NCBI GenBank assembly: GCA_022484595.1
Contig: JAKVLB010000004.1
Location: forward strand, 1 to 64,000
From: Mageeibacillus sp.
GTDB taxonomy: Bacteria; Bacillota; Clostridia; Saccharofermentanales; Saccharofermentanaceae
DNA length: 64,000 nt
Direction: 5' to 3'
Notes under the pieces: generated by a model
Database searches by the model: none
Told to the model about the DNA's origin: nothing
The model's input: only the letters and a program-made list of their open reading frames with translations
Program-made: the position numbers and the translations under genes
In this document: piece by piece, positions 25,276 through 34,689 of the stretch
How the letters are laid out: every line of letters begins with the position of its first letter
How positions within the stretch are numbered: position 1 is the first letter of the stretch

Positions 25276-27543
25276 TTATCTACTCCTGTATCTGCTGCAT
25301 AAAGCCATAAAATCAGGAAAATCCGCGCAATCCGGAAATGCCTTCGTCACTCTGTCAAACGGTGAATACCGCAGGCAGCTTATAAATGGCTGGAACGATT
25401 TTCCCGCACATTCTACATCTTTTGCAAGCGCCTGTACAAGTTCAGGGACTTCGTTAATCTGCCCGCAGGTCCAGCGCGGTCCGCATGCAAGCTCCGGCGA
25501 GCAGTTCTCAACATAAATCGTCGAGACGGCTCTTATGTCTTCGCAGCTCAGACCCAGTTCAACAGCGTATTCGCCCTGCTCAAGCAGAAACTTGCCGTAA
25601 TCTTCATCAAAATATTCAAGCCTGTGGATGTCGAAAACGAGTTCGCAGTTCTTTGCATCACCTGCAGCAATGCTGTATTTTCCGAAGGCGGCAAGCTCTC
25701 GAACGGGTCTGTTTTTCGCCGTAAAGACCTTATGAACATAGACCTGAACCGTTGCCTTTCCTTCGCGCCTGCCGGTGTTTTTCACTTTGAAACCCACCCT
25801 GATCTCATTGCCCGACAGACCGGCGCAGGCTCCCGCAATATCAAACGAGGTGTATGACATCCCGTAGCCGAAAGGAAACAGCGGCTCTGTCCGACGTTTC
25901 TGATAACCGCGATAACCTGCGAAAATTCCTTCACCGTAATTGCAGTGAAAAGAATCCGGATAGCTCAGATAACCCGGCGTGTCTTCATATTTTACGGGAA
26001 ACGTCACCGGAAGAGCGCCCGACGGATTGACTGTGCCCGCCATTATGTCCGACAGCGCCCGTCCGCCCATCATACCGGGATAGAACACCGCAAAAAGCGC
26101 ATCGATACTGTTCTCAAATTCTCCGAGCTCCACCGGTCCGGAAGTGTTCAGTATCAGGCATATTTTTCCGCTGCCGCGATTATCTGTCAGCTGTTTCAGA
26201 AGTTCGCGGGTTCCGGCGGTAAGCTTTATATCAGCCCGGTCTGTTCCTTCCCTCGCCTGCACTTTCTCTACAACAACGGCAGTATCGCCGTTTCTGAACC
26301 TGTCATAATCATCAAATGATACCCTGATGCCGTGCCTGTCCGCGAGTTCACGCGCGAAATTCGTGGTTCTCGGTGTAAACACCTGCGCGCTGCCGCCGCC
26401 GTAATCACTCATGCTGCCGTCGCCGCCCATAATCACCAGACCCTGCCCTTCGCTCACAGGAAACAGTCCGTCTCTGTTAATCAGCATGACAATACCCTCG
26501 CACGCCGCGCTGTACGCTGCCATATCGCCCATCTCCATATATTGTTGATTGGTAATTGCTTCTGAGAATCTGACGCCTGAGTGTCTCCTGATAAGTCTTG
26601 TCAGTCTGGCGGCCGCTTCGTCAAGATGACTTGCGCTCAGACGGCTGTCCCGGACAGCAGCCTCAATATCTTCGTGCGGCCACGGTCCGGGCATGATAAC
26701 ATCGACTCCGGCCTCTATGCAGTCACCTGCAGGTCCTGTACAGGCGCTCCAGTCCGTCATCACCACGCCGTCAAACCCCCATTGCCCGCGCAGTTTATCC
26801 CTGATAAGCCATCTGTTCTCCGTGCACTTCACTCCGTTTATCGAATTGTATGCGACCATAACTGTCGAGCATACCCTGCTGCACGCTTTGAATGCCGGAA
26901 AATAGAGTTCCTCGAGTGCCCCCTCAGATATTGTCTCGTCTATTCCGACACGGTTTATCTCCTGATTGTTAGCTGCAAAATGTTTGACATTCGACGCTGT
27001 TCCCTGCGACTCGACGCCCTCGCACATCCGGGGTGCCATCTCGGCGCAAAGCACCGGGTCCTCCGAATAGCCCTCGAAGAACCTTCCGTTTCTGGGTTCT
27101 CTCAGAAGATTCACGTTTGGGGTTCCCAGCAGTACGTCTATCCCATACACCTTCGCCTCAAGTCCCAATGCCCTGCCGCATTCTTCGACAATATCCGGAT
27201 TCCATGTCGCGCCGAGAAGAATTCCGGGCGGATAACATCCCGGCGCAACCTCTATCGCGCCGCATCTGTCCTTAAGTCTCGCATATATAGCGCTGCGGAG
27301 TTCCAGCTCACGTCCGGTAAGTTCCCCCTCACGGAAGAACTTTCTGGATACATTATCAAACTCTTCAGGTGTATAGCCTTTTCCTTCGTCACGATACAGC
27401 TCGTCAAACAGCTGTTCAAAGTTAATACCGGTTCCGCCGTCCTGCATAAGTATCTCGGGAATACCGTTCTCAGGCTGATTTCCGATTCCAAACGGCCCGG
27501 AGCCGCACACAAGACGCGCCTTGTCTTCAATTGTCATATCCAT
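25276..27543 (-). CDS. Glycoside hydrolase family 3 (beta-glucosidase-like)
   Basis: 755 residues with no signal peptide, so probably cytoplasmic. The N-terminal TIM-barrel domain contains KHFAANNQE (residues 187-195) and the catalytic nucleophile in GVVMTDWSA (D264). The alpha/beta sandwich domain follows (about 360-560), and a C-terminal fibronectin III-like domain ends the protein, with GYGMSYTSFDI and RELAAFGKYSIAAG. Family members remove beta-linked glucose, xylose or N-acetylglucosamine; the linkage cannot be fixed here. The ribosome-binding site is weak for either of two close ATGs (27543, 27537). It is the first gene of GH3-HAD-glf. Confidence 0.9.
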   Translation of the reverse strand: MDMTIEDKARLVCGSGPFGIGNQPENGIPEILMQDGGTGINFEQLFDELYRDEGKGYTPEEFDNVSRKFFREGELTGRELELRSAIYARLKDRCGAIEVAPGCYPPGILLGATWNPDIVEECGRALGLEAKVYGIDVLLGTPNVNLLREPRNGRFFEGYSEDPVLCAEMAPRMCEGVESQGTASNVKHFAANNQEINRVGIDETISEGALEELYFPAFKACSRVCSTVMVAYNSINGVKCTENRWLIRDKLRGQWGFDGVVMTDWSACTGPAGDCIEAGVDVIMPGPWPHEDIEAAVRDSRLSASHLDEAAARLTRLIRRHSGVRFSEAITNQQYMEMGDMAAYSAACEGIVMLINRDGLFPVSEGQGLVIMGGDGSMSDYGGGSAQVFTPRTTNFARELADRHGIRVSFDDYDRFRNGDTAVVVEKVQAREGTDRADIKLTAGTRELLKQLTDNRGSGKICLILNTSGPVELGEFENSIDALFAVFYPGMMGGRALSDIMAGTVNPSGALPVTFPVKYEDTPGYLSYPDSFHCNYGEGIFAGYRGYQKRRTEPLFPFGYGMSYTSFDIAGACAGLSGNEIRVGFKVKNTGRREGKATVQVYVHKVFTAKNRPVRELAAFGKYSIAAGDAKNCELVFDIHRLEYFDEDYGKFLLEQGEYAVELGLSCEDIRAVSTIYVENCSPELACGPRWTCGQINEVPELVQALAKDVECAGKSFQPFISCLRYSPFDRVTKAFPDCADFPDFMALCSRYRSR

Positions 27544-27578
27544 ATCACAACACCGGCTTTCATAATGATTGTGATTTG

Positions 27579-27584
27579 ATTATA
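27579..27584 (-). promoter_or_regulatory. Candidate -10 box for the GH3-HAD-glf unit
   Basis: TATAAT on the minus strand, 35 nt upstream of the GH3 start. The -35 region is poor, so this is a tentative call. Confidence 0.4.
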
Positions 27585-27622
27585 CATAAACAGAAGCTAA
27601 AGGTACCGGGATATCTGCGTTA

Positions 27623-29380
27623 TCAGAACTTTCTGAAACGCTGATACCGCTCCGTGCATATTTTCGCGGCATCACAATCTTTATTGTCCGCGACAAATCC
27701 TTTGATCTGCTCTGAGAGCTGCGATGTAACATCACCGATGCTTTTGATGTTCAAGACTTCCGGCTCTGATATCACCCTGTCGATAATTCTGAGACTGAGC
27801 ATATCATCCGCGGTCAGTTTCATCTCCGAAGCTGCCTCGCTCGCGCGCTTGGAATCTTTCCAGAGAATGCTCGCGTAGCCTTCCGGCGAGAGAATTGCAT
27901 AGATGGCGTTCTCGAGCATCCATACCTGATCCGAGACCGCCAGGGCAAGAGCTCCGCCGCTGCCGGCTTCACTGATTACTATCGAAAGGATCGGTACCTT
28001 AAGTGTCGACATCTCGAACAGGTTGCGGGCAATTGCTTCGCCCTGTCCGCGTTCTTCCGCCTCAAGACCGCAGTAGGCGCCCGGTGTGTCAACTATGCAG
28101 ATGACGGGGCGGGCAAACTTTTCGGCCTGGTGCATAAGGCGCAGAGCTTTGCGATAACCGTCCGGAGACGGCATGCCGAAAGAGCGCGCTATATTCTCGT
28201 TTGTGTCATGACCCTTTGATTCCGCGATAACCGTCACGGGCTGTCCGTCAACTGTCGCGATTCCCGCCATGATTGCCTTGTCGTCACGGACCAGACGGTC
28301 GCCGTGAAATTCAATGAAGTCCGGAAACATTGAGGAGATATAATCCTCTGCGACCGGCCTGTCTTTGCCTCGTGAAACTGTAACCTTATCCCATGCACTG
28401 AGTGCCGGCTTCTTCCTGCTGCGGTCGGAAGATGTCGCGGCGCAGGCGGAATGACGGCTTGCATCTGAAACGACAGGCGTTTCCGGATTGCTGCCCGTTT
28501 TTCCGGAAAGCCCCGGTCTGCGGTGCATTGAGAGTACTCTTGTGAGGTAATTCTTCATTTCAGGTCTTGCGACAATATCATCGACAAAGCCATGCTCCAG
28601 GAGAAATTCACTTCTCTGGAAGCCCTCCGGAAGCTTCTGCCCGATGGTCTGCTCAATTACACGCGGGCCGGCAAAACCTATGAGTGCTCCCGGCTCAGCG
28701 AGAATGATATCGCCGAGCATTGCGAAGCTCGCTGTCACGCCTCCCGTGGTAGGATCCGTAAGAACCGATATGTACAGAAGTCCCGCGTCGGAATGAAGCT
28801 TAAGCGCCGCGGAAGTCTTCGCCATCTGCATAAGTGATACGATTCCCTCCTGCATGCGGGCGCCCCCCGATGCCGTAAAAATTATGACCGGAAGTCCCGA
28901 TTCAGTTGCACGTTCCACCGCGCGGGTTATTTTTTCGCCGACTACGGAACCCATCGATGCCATCATGAACCGGCAGTCCATTACGCATAATACCGCAGGA
29001 TGTCCGCCAATCAGGCATTTGCCGGTAATGACGGCTTCGTTAAGCTGCGTCTTCTCTGACAGCCTGCGGATTTTATCCTCATAGCCGGGCGTACCAAGCG
29101 GATTGGCGGACGGCATGACTCTGTCCCATTCCTCAAAGGTATCTCTGTCCGCCACATCTTCAATTCTGGTTCCCGCGTACATGCGAAAATACGCGCCGCA
29201 TGTAGGACAAATGAAATCGTTCTTGCGCAGTTCCTCGGAGAAAATCGTCTCGCCGCATGAACCGCACTTGTGGAACAGACCTTGAGGCGCGGAAGGCCCG
29301 TTCTGTTCCTGAGTCTGAAGCTCGTCAGGATTCTGATCCTCCGGCGTCTGTGTCTTCTTAAAAAAGTATCTCAGCTCCAT
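27623..29380 (-). CDS. accDA: Acetyl-CoA carboxylase carboxyltransferase, fused beta-alpha subunits (AccDA)
   Basis: 585 residues in one frame. The AccD half (about 1-285) has a zinc finger (C39, C42, C58, C61) and the crotonase-fold core [17 protein letters not shown] Ser/Lys/Arg-rich linker spans about 287-345. The AccA half shows [16 protein letters not shown] and [15 protein letters not shown]. The enzyme transfers the carboxyl group from biotin to acetyl-CoA, giving malonyl-CoA. Separate accD and accA genes are commoner; the fusion fixes 1:1 stoichiometry. It is the last gene of the fab-acc operon, starting 24 nt after accC. Confidence 0.95.
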   Translation of the reverse strand: MELRYFFKKTQTPEDQNPDELQTQEQNGPSAPQGLFHKCGSCGETIFSEELRKNDFICPTCGAYFRMYAGTRIEDVADRDTFEEWDRVMPSANPLGTPGYEDKIRRLSEKTQLNEAVITGKCLIGGHPAVLCVMDCRFMMASMGSVVGEKITRAVERATESGLPVIIFTASGGARMQEGIVSLMQMAKTSAALKLHSDAGLLYISVLTDPTTGGVTASFAMLGDIILAEPGALIGFAGPRVIEQTIGQKLPEGFQRSEFLLEHGFVDDIVARPEMKNYLTRVLSMHRRPGLSGKTGSNPETPVVSDASRHSACAATSSDRSRKKPALSAWDKVTVSRGKDRPVAEDYISSMFPDFIEFHGDRLVRDDKAIMAGIATVDGQPVTVIAESKGHDTNENIARSFGMPSPDGYRKALRLMHQAEKFARPVICIVDTPGAYCGLEAEERGQGEAIARNLFEMSTLKVPILSIVISEAGSGGALALAVSDQVWMLENAIYAILSPEGYASILWKDSKRASEAASEMKLTADDMLSLRIIDRVISEPEVLNIKSIGDVTSQLSEQIKGFVADNKDCDAAKICTERYQRFRKF

Positions 29381-29404
29381 ATGCCTTGCACCTGCCCTTC
29401 CTCA

Positions 29405-30748
29405 TCAGTCTCTTGACAGCTTGTCAATAAAATCAATATCTGTTTTACCGGCCACAAAATCCGGGTTGGTAATTATTCCGTACTGATAGTCTACGTTGTT
29501 CTTTATGCCCGTGATTATTACTTCGCCGAGAGCGGTCTGTGCCTTCTTGATAGCCTCGTCGCGCGTCGGTGCCCATACGGACAGCTTGGCGAGCATAGAG
29601 TCGTAATAAGGCGGTATCTCAAGACCGCTGTATACAGCTGAATCTATCCTTACGCCTTTACCTCCGGGAAGGTAAACCGATTCGATTTTTCCCGGACACG
29701 GCCTGAATTTATGTTCGGGATCCTCGGCATTAATTCTGACCTCTATCGAGTGTCCGTTGATAACCACGTCTTCCTGTGTGTAGGCCAGTTTCTCGCCGGA
29801 CGCTATTTTGATCTGCTGCTTGATCAGGTCGATTCCGGTAACCCACTCCGTTATGGGATGCTCGACCTGAATTCTTGTATTCATCTCCATAAAATAGAAA
29901 TGTCCGTCAGGTTCCAGAAGGAATTCCACAGTACCGGCATTCTCATATCCTACGGCTTTGCAGGCATTAACCGCCGCACTGCAGATAGACTCGCGAAGCT
30001 CCGGCGACAAAGACTCGCACGGTGTCTCTTCAACAAGCTTCTGGTGATTTCTCTGAATGGAACAGTCTCTCTCTCCGAGATGTATAACATTGCCGTACTT
30101 GTCGGCCAGAAGCTGAACCTCAATATGCTTCGGGTGCTCAACGTAATGCTCGATATACATCGAATCGTCTCCGAAAGCGTTATGTGCCTCCGTCTGAGCC
30201 GTCAGAAACGCCTGCTCAAAAGTTTCTTTGTTTCGCGCGACACGCATACCCTTGCCGCCGCCGCCCAAAGATGCCTTGATCATTACAGGATATCTCGCGA
30301 CTTCGGCGAGCCTCAGCCCGTCCTTTACCGACACTACCGCCTCTGCGCTTCCGGGAATCGTCGGGACTCCGGCATCCATCATTGTTTTCTTTGCCTGGGC
30401 CTTGTTTCCGGAAGCCGCAATCATATCGGAATTCGGCCCGATGAAAGTAATATTGCACCGCTCACAGATTCTGGCAAACTTTGAGTCTTCCGACAGAAAA
30501 CCGAAACCGGGATGAATCGCGTCCGCGCCTGAAGTGATCGTCGCGCTGATAATTCTTCCTATATTGAGGTAGCTCTCCGACGACTGCGCCGGTCCGATGC
30601 AGATGGTCTGGTCTGCGAGCATCGAATGCAGAGCGTTTCTGTCAGCCTCCGAGCACACGGCTACTGTCTGTATTCCCATCTCGCGGCAGGCGCGGATAAT
30701 GCGTACCGCTATCTCGCCTCTGTTTGCTATCAGGACCTTTTTAATCAT
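29405..30748 (-). CDS. accC: Biotin carboxylase subunit of acetyl-CoA carboxylase
   Basis: 447 residues, normal family length. An N-terminal biotin carboxylase domain opens with KVLIANRGEIAVRIIRACRE. The ATP-grasp domain has SLGGGGKGMRVARN, and the active-site stretch FYFMEMNTRIQVEHPITE is intact. It carboxylates the biotin on AccB using bicarbonate and ATP. GGAG precedes the start. It lies between fabZ and accDA in the operon. Confidence 0.97.
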   Translation of the reverse strand: MIKKVLIANRGEIAVRIIRACREMGIQTVAVCSEADRNALHSMLADQTICIGPAQSSESYLNIGRIISATITSGADAIHPGFGFLSEDSKFARICERCNITFIGPNSDMIAASGNKAQAKKTMMDAGVPTIPGSAEAVVSVKDGLRLAEVARYPVMIKASLGGGGKGMRVARNKETFEQAFLTAQTEAHNAFGDDSMYIEHYVEHPKHIEVQLLADKYGNVIHLGERDCSIQRNHQKLVEETPCESLSPELRESICSAAVNACKAVGYENAGTVEFLLEPDGHFYFMEMNTRIQVEHPITEWVTGIDLIKQQIKIASGEKLAYTQEDVVINGHSIEVRINAEDPEHKFRPCPGKIESVYLPGGKGVRIDSAVYSGLEIPPYYDSMLAKLSVWAPTRDEAIKKAQTALGEVIITGIKNNVDYQYGIITNPDFVAGKTDIDFIDKLSRD

Positions 30749-30767
30749 TTTCGATATCTCCGGATAA

Positions 30768-31202
30768 TTATTGAATAATTGCGAACTTAAGCGTTGCCTG
30801 GACTGCCACCTTGCCGTCCACGGTAGCTATTCCTTCGCCGATTCCGACCGGGCCTCTTACCGCCGTAATTCTGGTCTCAAGTCTCACGGTGTCTCCCGGA
30901 ATAATCGGTTTCTTGAACTTGCACTTGTCTATGCCGGCGAAAACGGCAATCCTGCCCTTGAACTCTTCCTGTGAAAGTATCGCAACCGCTCCGGCCTGCG
31001 CCAGAGCCTCAACCGTCATGACACCGGGAACAATCGGCATGTCCGGAAAATGTCCGCGGAAGAAATACTCATCGTAAGTGAAATTCTTATATGCGATTGT
31101 GTACTCGCCGGGAACAAAGTCCTCTACCTTATCGAGCAGCAGAAACGGGTGTCTGTGCGGGATTATCTTCATTATTTCCTGAATAGTAAGTGAATTGGCC
31201 AT
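30768..31202 (-). CDS. fabZ: 3-hydroxyacyl-ACP dehydratase FabZ
   Basis: 144 residues from the ATG at 31202 (AAGGAG 7 nt upstream). The longer frame to 31289 overlaps the accB coding end and is not used. The hot-dog fold signature is clear: IIPHRHPFLLLDKV (catalytic His) and GHFPDMPIVPGVMTVEALAQ (catalytic Glu). It dehydrates 3-hydroxyacyl-ACP in every elongation round. No fabA or fabM is seen nearby, so how unsaturated fatty acids are made is open. Confidence 0.95.
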   Translation of the reverse strand: MANSLTIQEIMKIIPHRHPFLLLDKVEDFVPGEYTIAYKNFTYDEYFFRGHFPDMPIVPGVMTVEALAQAGAVAILSQEEFKGRIAVFAGIDKCKFKKPIIPGDTVRLETRITAVRGPVGIGEGIATVDGKVAVQATLKFAIIQ

Positions 31203-31221
31203 TTTATAGTTCTCCTTGCAG

Positions 31222-31707
31222 TTAGTTAATCTTAAACAGCGGCTGTCCGAATTCAACGGCCGCTCCGTTGTCCGCGAGCACAGCGGCAACCGTGCCGTCG
31301 CAGTCGGACTCTATCTCATTCATCATCTTCATAGCTTCCACTATCGCCAGAACCTGACCTTTCTTCACTCTGTCGCCGATCTTGACGAACGGTGCCGCGT
31401 TCTGCGCCGGAGACGAATAGAATGTTCCGACCAGAGGTGACTTGATGATAAATCCTTCATCATCATCTTCCTCCGCGCCGCTGGCCGCCTCTGCCGCCGT
31501 GGCCATCGCCATGGACAGGTCAGGAATCGTAAGACCGGTAACCGGGCTTGCCGCAGGTGCGCTGACATAACTCTTTGCGCCGTGAAGCGTAATAGAGAAC
31601 TCGCCTTCTTTATAGTCAAAACTCTCAAGTCCCGACTCCGACACAGCCTTGATAAGCTCTGTCATCTCACTCAGACTCATGCCTGCTCTTGTGTTTTTCT
31701 CTGCCAT
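31222..31707 (-). CDS. accB: Biotin carboxyl carrier protein of acetyl-CoA carboxylase
   Basis: 161 residues. An N-terminal helical segment (MTELIKAVSESGLESFDY) and an Ala/Pro-rich linker lead to the biotinyl domain (about 85-161), with the modified Lys in VEAMKMMNEIESD. AAGGAGG lies upstream of the start. It carries biotin between AccC and AccDA. It lies between fabF and fabZ. Confidence 0.95.
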   Translation of the reverse strand: MAEKNTRAGMSLSEMTELIKAVSESGLESFDYKEGEFSITLHGAKSYVSAPAASPVTGLTIPDLSMAMATAAEAASGAEEDDDEGFIIKSPLVGTFYSSPAQNAAPFVKIGDRVKKGQVLAIVEAMKMMNEIESDCDGTVAAVLADNGAAVEFGQPLFKIN

Positions 31708-31732
31708 ATAATCCGCCTCCTTGCCTCAGGCT

Positions 31733-32965
31733 TTATTCTTCAAACTTCTTGACTATCAGCGACGCGTTGTGCCCGCCGAACCCCAGGTTGTTCGTCATGG
31801 CGTATGTGATATTGCGGTGCTTCGGTTCGTTGAATGTGTAATCCAGATCCATCTCGCCTTCGGTTTCCTTTGAACCGGCCGTAACATGTACAAACGAGTC
31901 TTCGATTGCCTTTACGCACACGATGAACTCCACTGCGCCGGCGCCTCCCAGAAGGTGACCGGTCATTGACTTTGTGGAATTGATCGCAATGTTCTTTATA
32001 TCCTCTTTGAAAGCGTATTTCATGGCTCTTGTCTCGAAAAGGTCATTATGATGAGTTGACGTTCCGTGCGCGTTGATGTAATCGACCTGTGAAGGCGCGA
32101 TTCCCGCTTCCTTCATCGCGATAATCATAGCCATTCCGGCGCCTGAACCGTCCTCCGCCGGCGACGTGATGTGATACGCGTCGCATGTGGCTCCGTAGCC
32201 GGCAACTTCCGCATAGATATGAGCGTTTCTCGCTTTGGCATGCTCGAAATCTTCAAGAACAAGAACTCCGGCGCCCTCACCGATAACAAAACCGTCGCGG
32301 TTTCTGTCGAACGGTCTTGATGCAGTCTGCGGATCGTCATTCTGCGTAAGTGCAGTTAATGCCGTAAAGCCCTGGACTCCGGACGGACAGACCGCGGCTT
32401 CGCAGCCGCCCGCGAACATCACGTCGCTGTCGCCGTACTTGATTGCCTTGAACGCATCACCGATTGAGTGCGCGCCTGTCGCGCATGCTGTCACAATACA
32501 GGTGTTGATACCTTTCATTCCGTACTTTATGGCTATGTTTGCCGAAGCCATGTTGGCAATCATCATAGGAATATAAAGCGGAGCGATCTTGCCGGTTTTG
32601 GCAAGCTTGACCTGCTCTCTCTCATGCGCCTGCATGGAACCTACTCCGGAGCTTACGATAACGCCTACGCGGTAGGGATCTTCATTCTCCATGTTTATCC
32701 CTGAATCCCTGAGTGCCTCGTCAGCCGCTGCTATGGCGAAATGCGAGAACTCCTCCATCCTTTTCGCGGACTTGAAATCCATGTACTTTGTGACGTCGAA
32801 TCCCTTGACCTCGGCGGCAAGCTTTACCTTAAAGTCTGTCGTATCAAATTTGGTAATCGGGCCGACTGCCGTCTCGCCTTTTCTGATGCCTGCCCAAAAG
32901 CTGCCGACGTCGTTTCCGAGCGGAGTAACAGCTCCCATGCCTGTAATTACAACTCTTCTTGCCAT
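31733..32965 (-). CDS. fabF: 3-oxoacyl-ACP synthase II
   Basis: 410 residues from the ATG at 32965; an ATG at 32989 is rejected because the AAGGAG lies inside that extension. The Cys nucleophile is in CIVTACATGAHSIGDAF, and the two His are in INAHGTSTHHND and KSMTGHLLGGAGAVE. It condenses malonyl-ACP with growing acyl-ACP. It is the only KAS I/II-type gene in the operon (no fabB). Confidence 0.96.
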   Translation of the reverse strand: MARRVVITGMGAVTPLGNDVGSFWAGIRKGETAVGPITKFDTTDFKVKLAAEVKGFDVTKYMDFKSAKRMEEFSHFAIAAADEALRDSGINMENEDPYRVGVIVSSGVGSMQAHEREQVKLAKTGKIAPLYIPMMIANMASANIAIKYGMKGINTCIVTACATGAHSIGDAFKAIKYGDSDVMFAGGCEAAVCPSGVQGFTALTALTQNDDPQTASRPFDRNRDGFVIGEGAGVLVLEDFEHAKARNAHIYAEVAGYGATCDAYHITSPAEDGSGAGMAMIIAMKEAGIAPSQVDYINAHGTSTHHNDLFETRAMKYAFKEDIKNIAINSTKSMTGHLLGGAGAVEFIVCVKAIEDSFVHVTAGSKETEGEMDLDYTFNEPKHRNITYAMTNNLGFGGHNASLIVKKFEE

Positions 32966-33010
32966 ATTATCCTTCTCCTTTACATACACTTTGTTGACAT
33001 ATGTTTAAGT

Positions 33011-33757
33011 TCACATACACATTCCGCCGTCTACGCACAATACCTGACCGGTGATGTACGAAGCCTGCTCCGAGCACAGAAATCCGACCGCGTTGGCGAT
33101 GTCCTCAGGTCTGCCGTAACGTCCGAGCGGAATAGCCGTCAGCATCTGCTCTTTGATCTTGTCCGGAAGCACAGCCGTCATCGCCGTCTCGACATAACCC
33201 GGAGCAACCGCATTGACCGTAACTCCGCGCGAAGCAAACTCTCTGGCGCAGGACTTGGTCACGCCGATTATTCCCGCTTTGGAAGCGGAATAGTTCGCCT
33301 GTCCGGCATTGCCCATGACTCCGACGACAGAAGAAATATTCACGATTCTCCCTGTTCTCTTCTTCATCATATAAGGAAAAACTTCATGGATGAAATTGAA
33401 TGTGCCCTTAAGATTGACCGCGATTACAGCGTCAAAATCTTCCGGCTTCATTCTCAGCACGAGCCCGTCTCTGGTGATTCCCGCGTTGTTTACAAGGATC
33501 CCTATGCTTTCGAAATCCGAAGCGATGTTTTTGACCGTATCCTTGACCTGATTAAAGTCAGAGACATCACATATGTACGCGCGGCATGAGACGCCCAGCG
33601 CCTTGATCTCGGCGACAGTGCCGTCAAGTGATTCATCTGCTTTTGAACATACGACCGCGATGTTATGCCCCGCAGATGCAAGCTTCACGGCTATTGATTT
33701 GCCTATTCCGCGCGACCCGCCTGTAACAACCGCCACATCTCCGTTTGCCTCAATCAT
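33011..33757 (-). CDS. fabG: 3-oxoacyl-ACP reductase
   Basis: 248 residues of the short-chain dehydrogenase family. Visible are the NADPH-binding VVTGGSRGIGKSIAVKLA, NNAG in ILVNNAGITRDGLV, and the catalytic Ser/Tyr/Lys in NISSVVGVMGNAGQ and ANYSASKAGIIG. It reduces 3-oxoacyl-ACP. The start overlaps the fabD stop by 4 nt (ATGA), so translation is coupled. Confidence 0.96.
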   Translation of the reverse strand: MIEANGDVAVVTGGSRGIGKSIAVKLASAGHNIAVVCSKADESLDGTVAEIKALGVSCRAYICDVSDFNQVKDTVKNIASDFESIGILVNNAGITRDGLVLRMKPEDFDAVIAVNLKGTFNFIHEVFPYMMKKRTGRIVNISSVVGVMGNAGQANYSASKAGIIGVTKSCAREFASRGVTVNAVAPGYVETAMTAVLPDKIKEQMLTAIPLGRYGRPEDIANAVGFLCSEQASYITGQVLCVDGGMCM

Positions 33758-34689
33758 GATACATGCTCCTTTATGCTTATTGCTTCAAGAACCTTGTCTA
33801 TGTCCCCGACGCAGCCTACACTTACGACTTCTGTCTCAGGACAGGTCTTTTTGCAGAAGCCCGCGATGGTTTTCCCCGGGCCAATTTCCACAATAAGACC
33901 GACGCCTGATTCCTTAAGTCTGAGCAGCGTCTGTTCCCAGCGGACAGGACTCGCCACCTGCTTTTGAAGTAAAGGTCTTATTTCTTTCCCGTCGGTTACA
34001 ATCTGAGCCGTGACGTTTGCGATATAGGGTATCTCCGGCTTTTTTATGCTGATTTCCACAAGGGCCTTCCCGAGTTCTTCACCGCATTTTTTGAGCAGCG
34101 GTGAATGAAAAGGTCCGGATACATTGAGCGGAACAACTTTTCTGGCACCTGCCCCGGTAAGGCGGACCATGGCCTCTTCAACCGAAGCCTTTCTGCCTGT
34201 AATCACAATCTGTCCCGGGCAGTTATAGTTCGCGATATAACATCCTTCAATATCTTTTATCGCCTGCTCGATGACGCCGCTTTCCAGTCCGATAACCGCC
34301 GCCATAGCGCCCTCTCCGGCAGGAACCGCGCCTGCCATAAGCCGTCCCCTGATTCTTGTGATTCTGACCGCATCCTCAAAACTCATGGCTCCGGCAACCG
34401 TCAGCGCGCAATACTCTCCGAGCGACAGTCCCGCCGCAATATCAGGCCTGACGCCTTTTGCCAGCAGGCTCTCCGTCATTATCATGCACGCCGTGACAAG
34501 CGCGGGCTGCGTATACTCGGTTATATTGATCTTTTCATTCTCTTCGAAAAGCAGTGCCCGCATATCGAGTTCCGCCGCCGCAGACGCTTTGTCCAGCATC
34601 AGACCGGCGCGGCTGTCCGACAAAACGAAGTCCTGCGCCATTCCTGTCTTCTGTACACCCTGACCCGGATAACAAAATGCAATTTTCAT
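33754..34689 (-). CDS. fabD: Malonyl-CoA:ACP transacylase
   Basis: 311 residues. It opens with IAFCYPGQGVQKTGMAQDF. The nucleophilic Ser is in AAGLSLGEYCAL, and the catalytic His is in LNVSGPFHSPLLKK. It loads malonate onto acyl carrier protein. It overlaps fabK by one base upstream and fabG by four bases downstream. Confidence 0.96.
   Translation of the reverse strand: MKIAFCYPGQGVQKTGMAQDFVLSDSRAGLMLDKASAAAELDMRALLFEENEKINITEYTQPALVTACMIMTESLLAKGVRPDIAAGLSLGEYCALTVAGAMSFEDAVRITRIRGRLMAGAVPAGEGAMAAVIGLESGVIEQAIKDIEGCYIANYNCPGQIVITGRKASVEEAMVRLTGAGARKVVPLNVSGPFHSPLLKKCGEELGKALVEISIKKPEIPYIANVTAQIVTDGKEIRPLLQKQVASPVRWEQTLLRLKESGVGLIVEIGPGKTIAGFCKKTCPETEVVSVGCVGDIDKVLEAISIKEHVS

Noticed and set aside
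26581-27579. 332-codon plus-strand frame opposite the GH3 gene
   Set aside because: Shadow of the well-supported GH3 gene; no SD, no domain.
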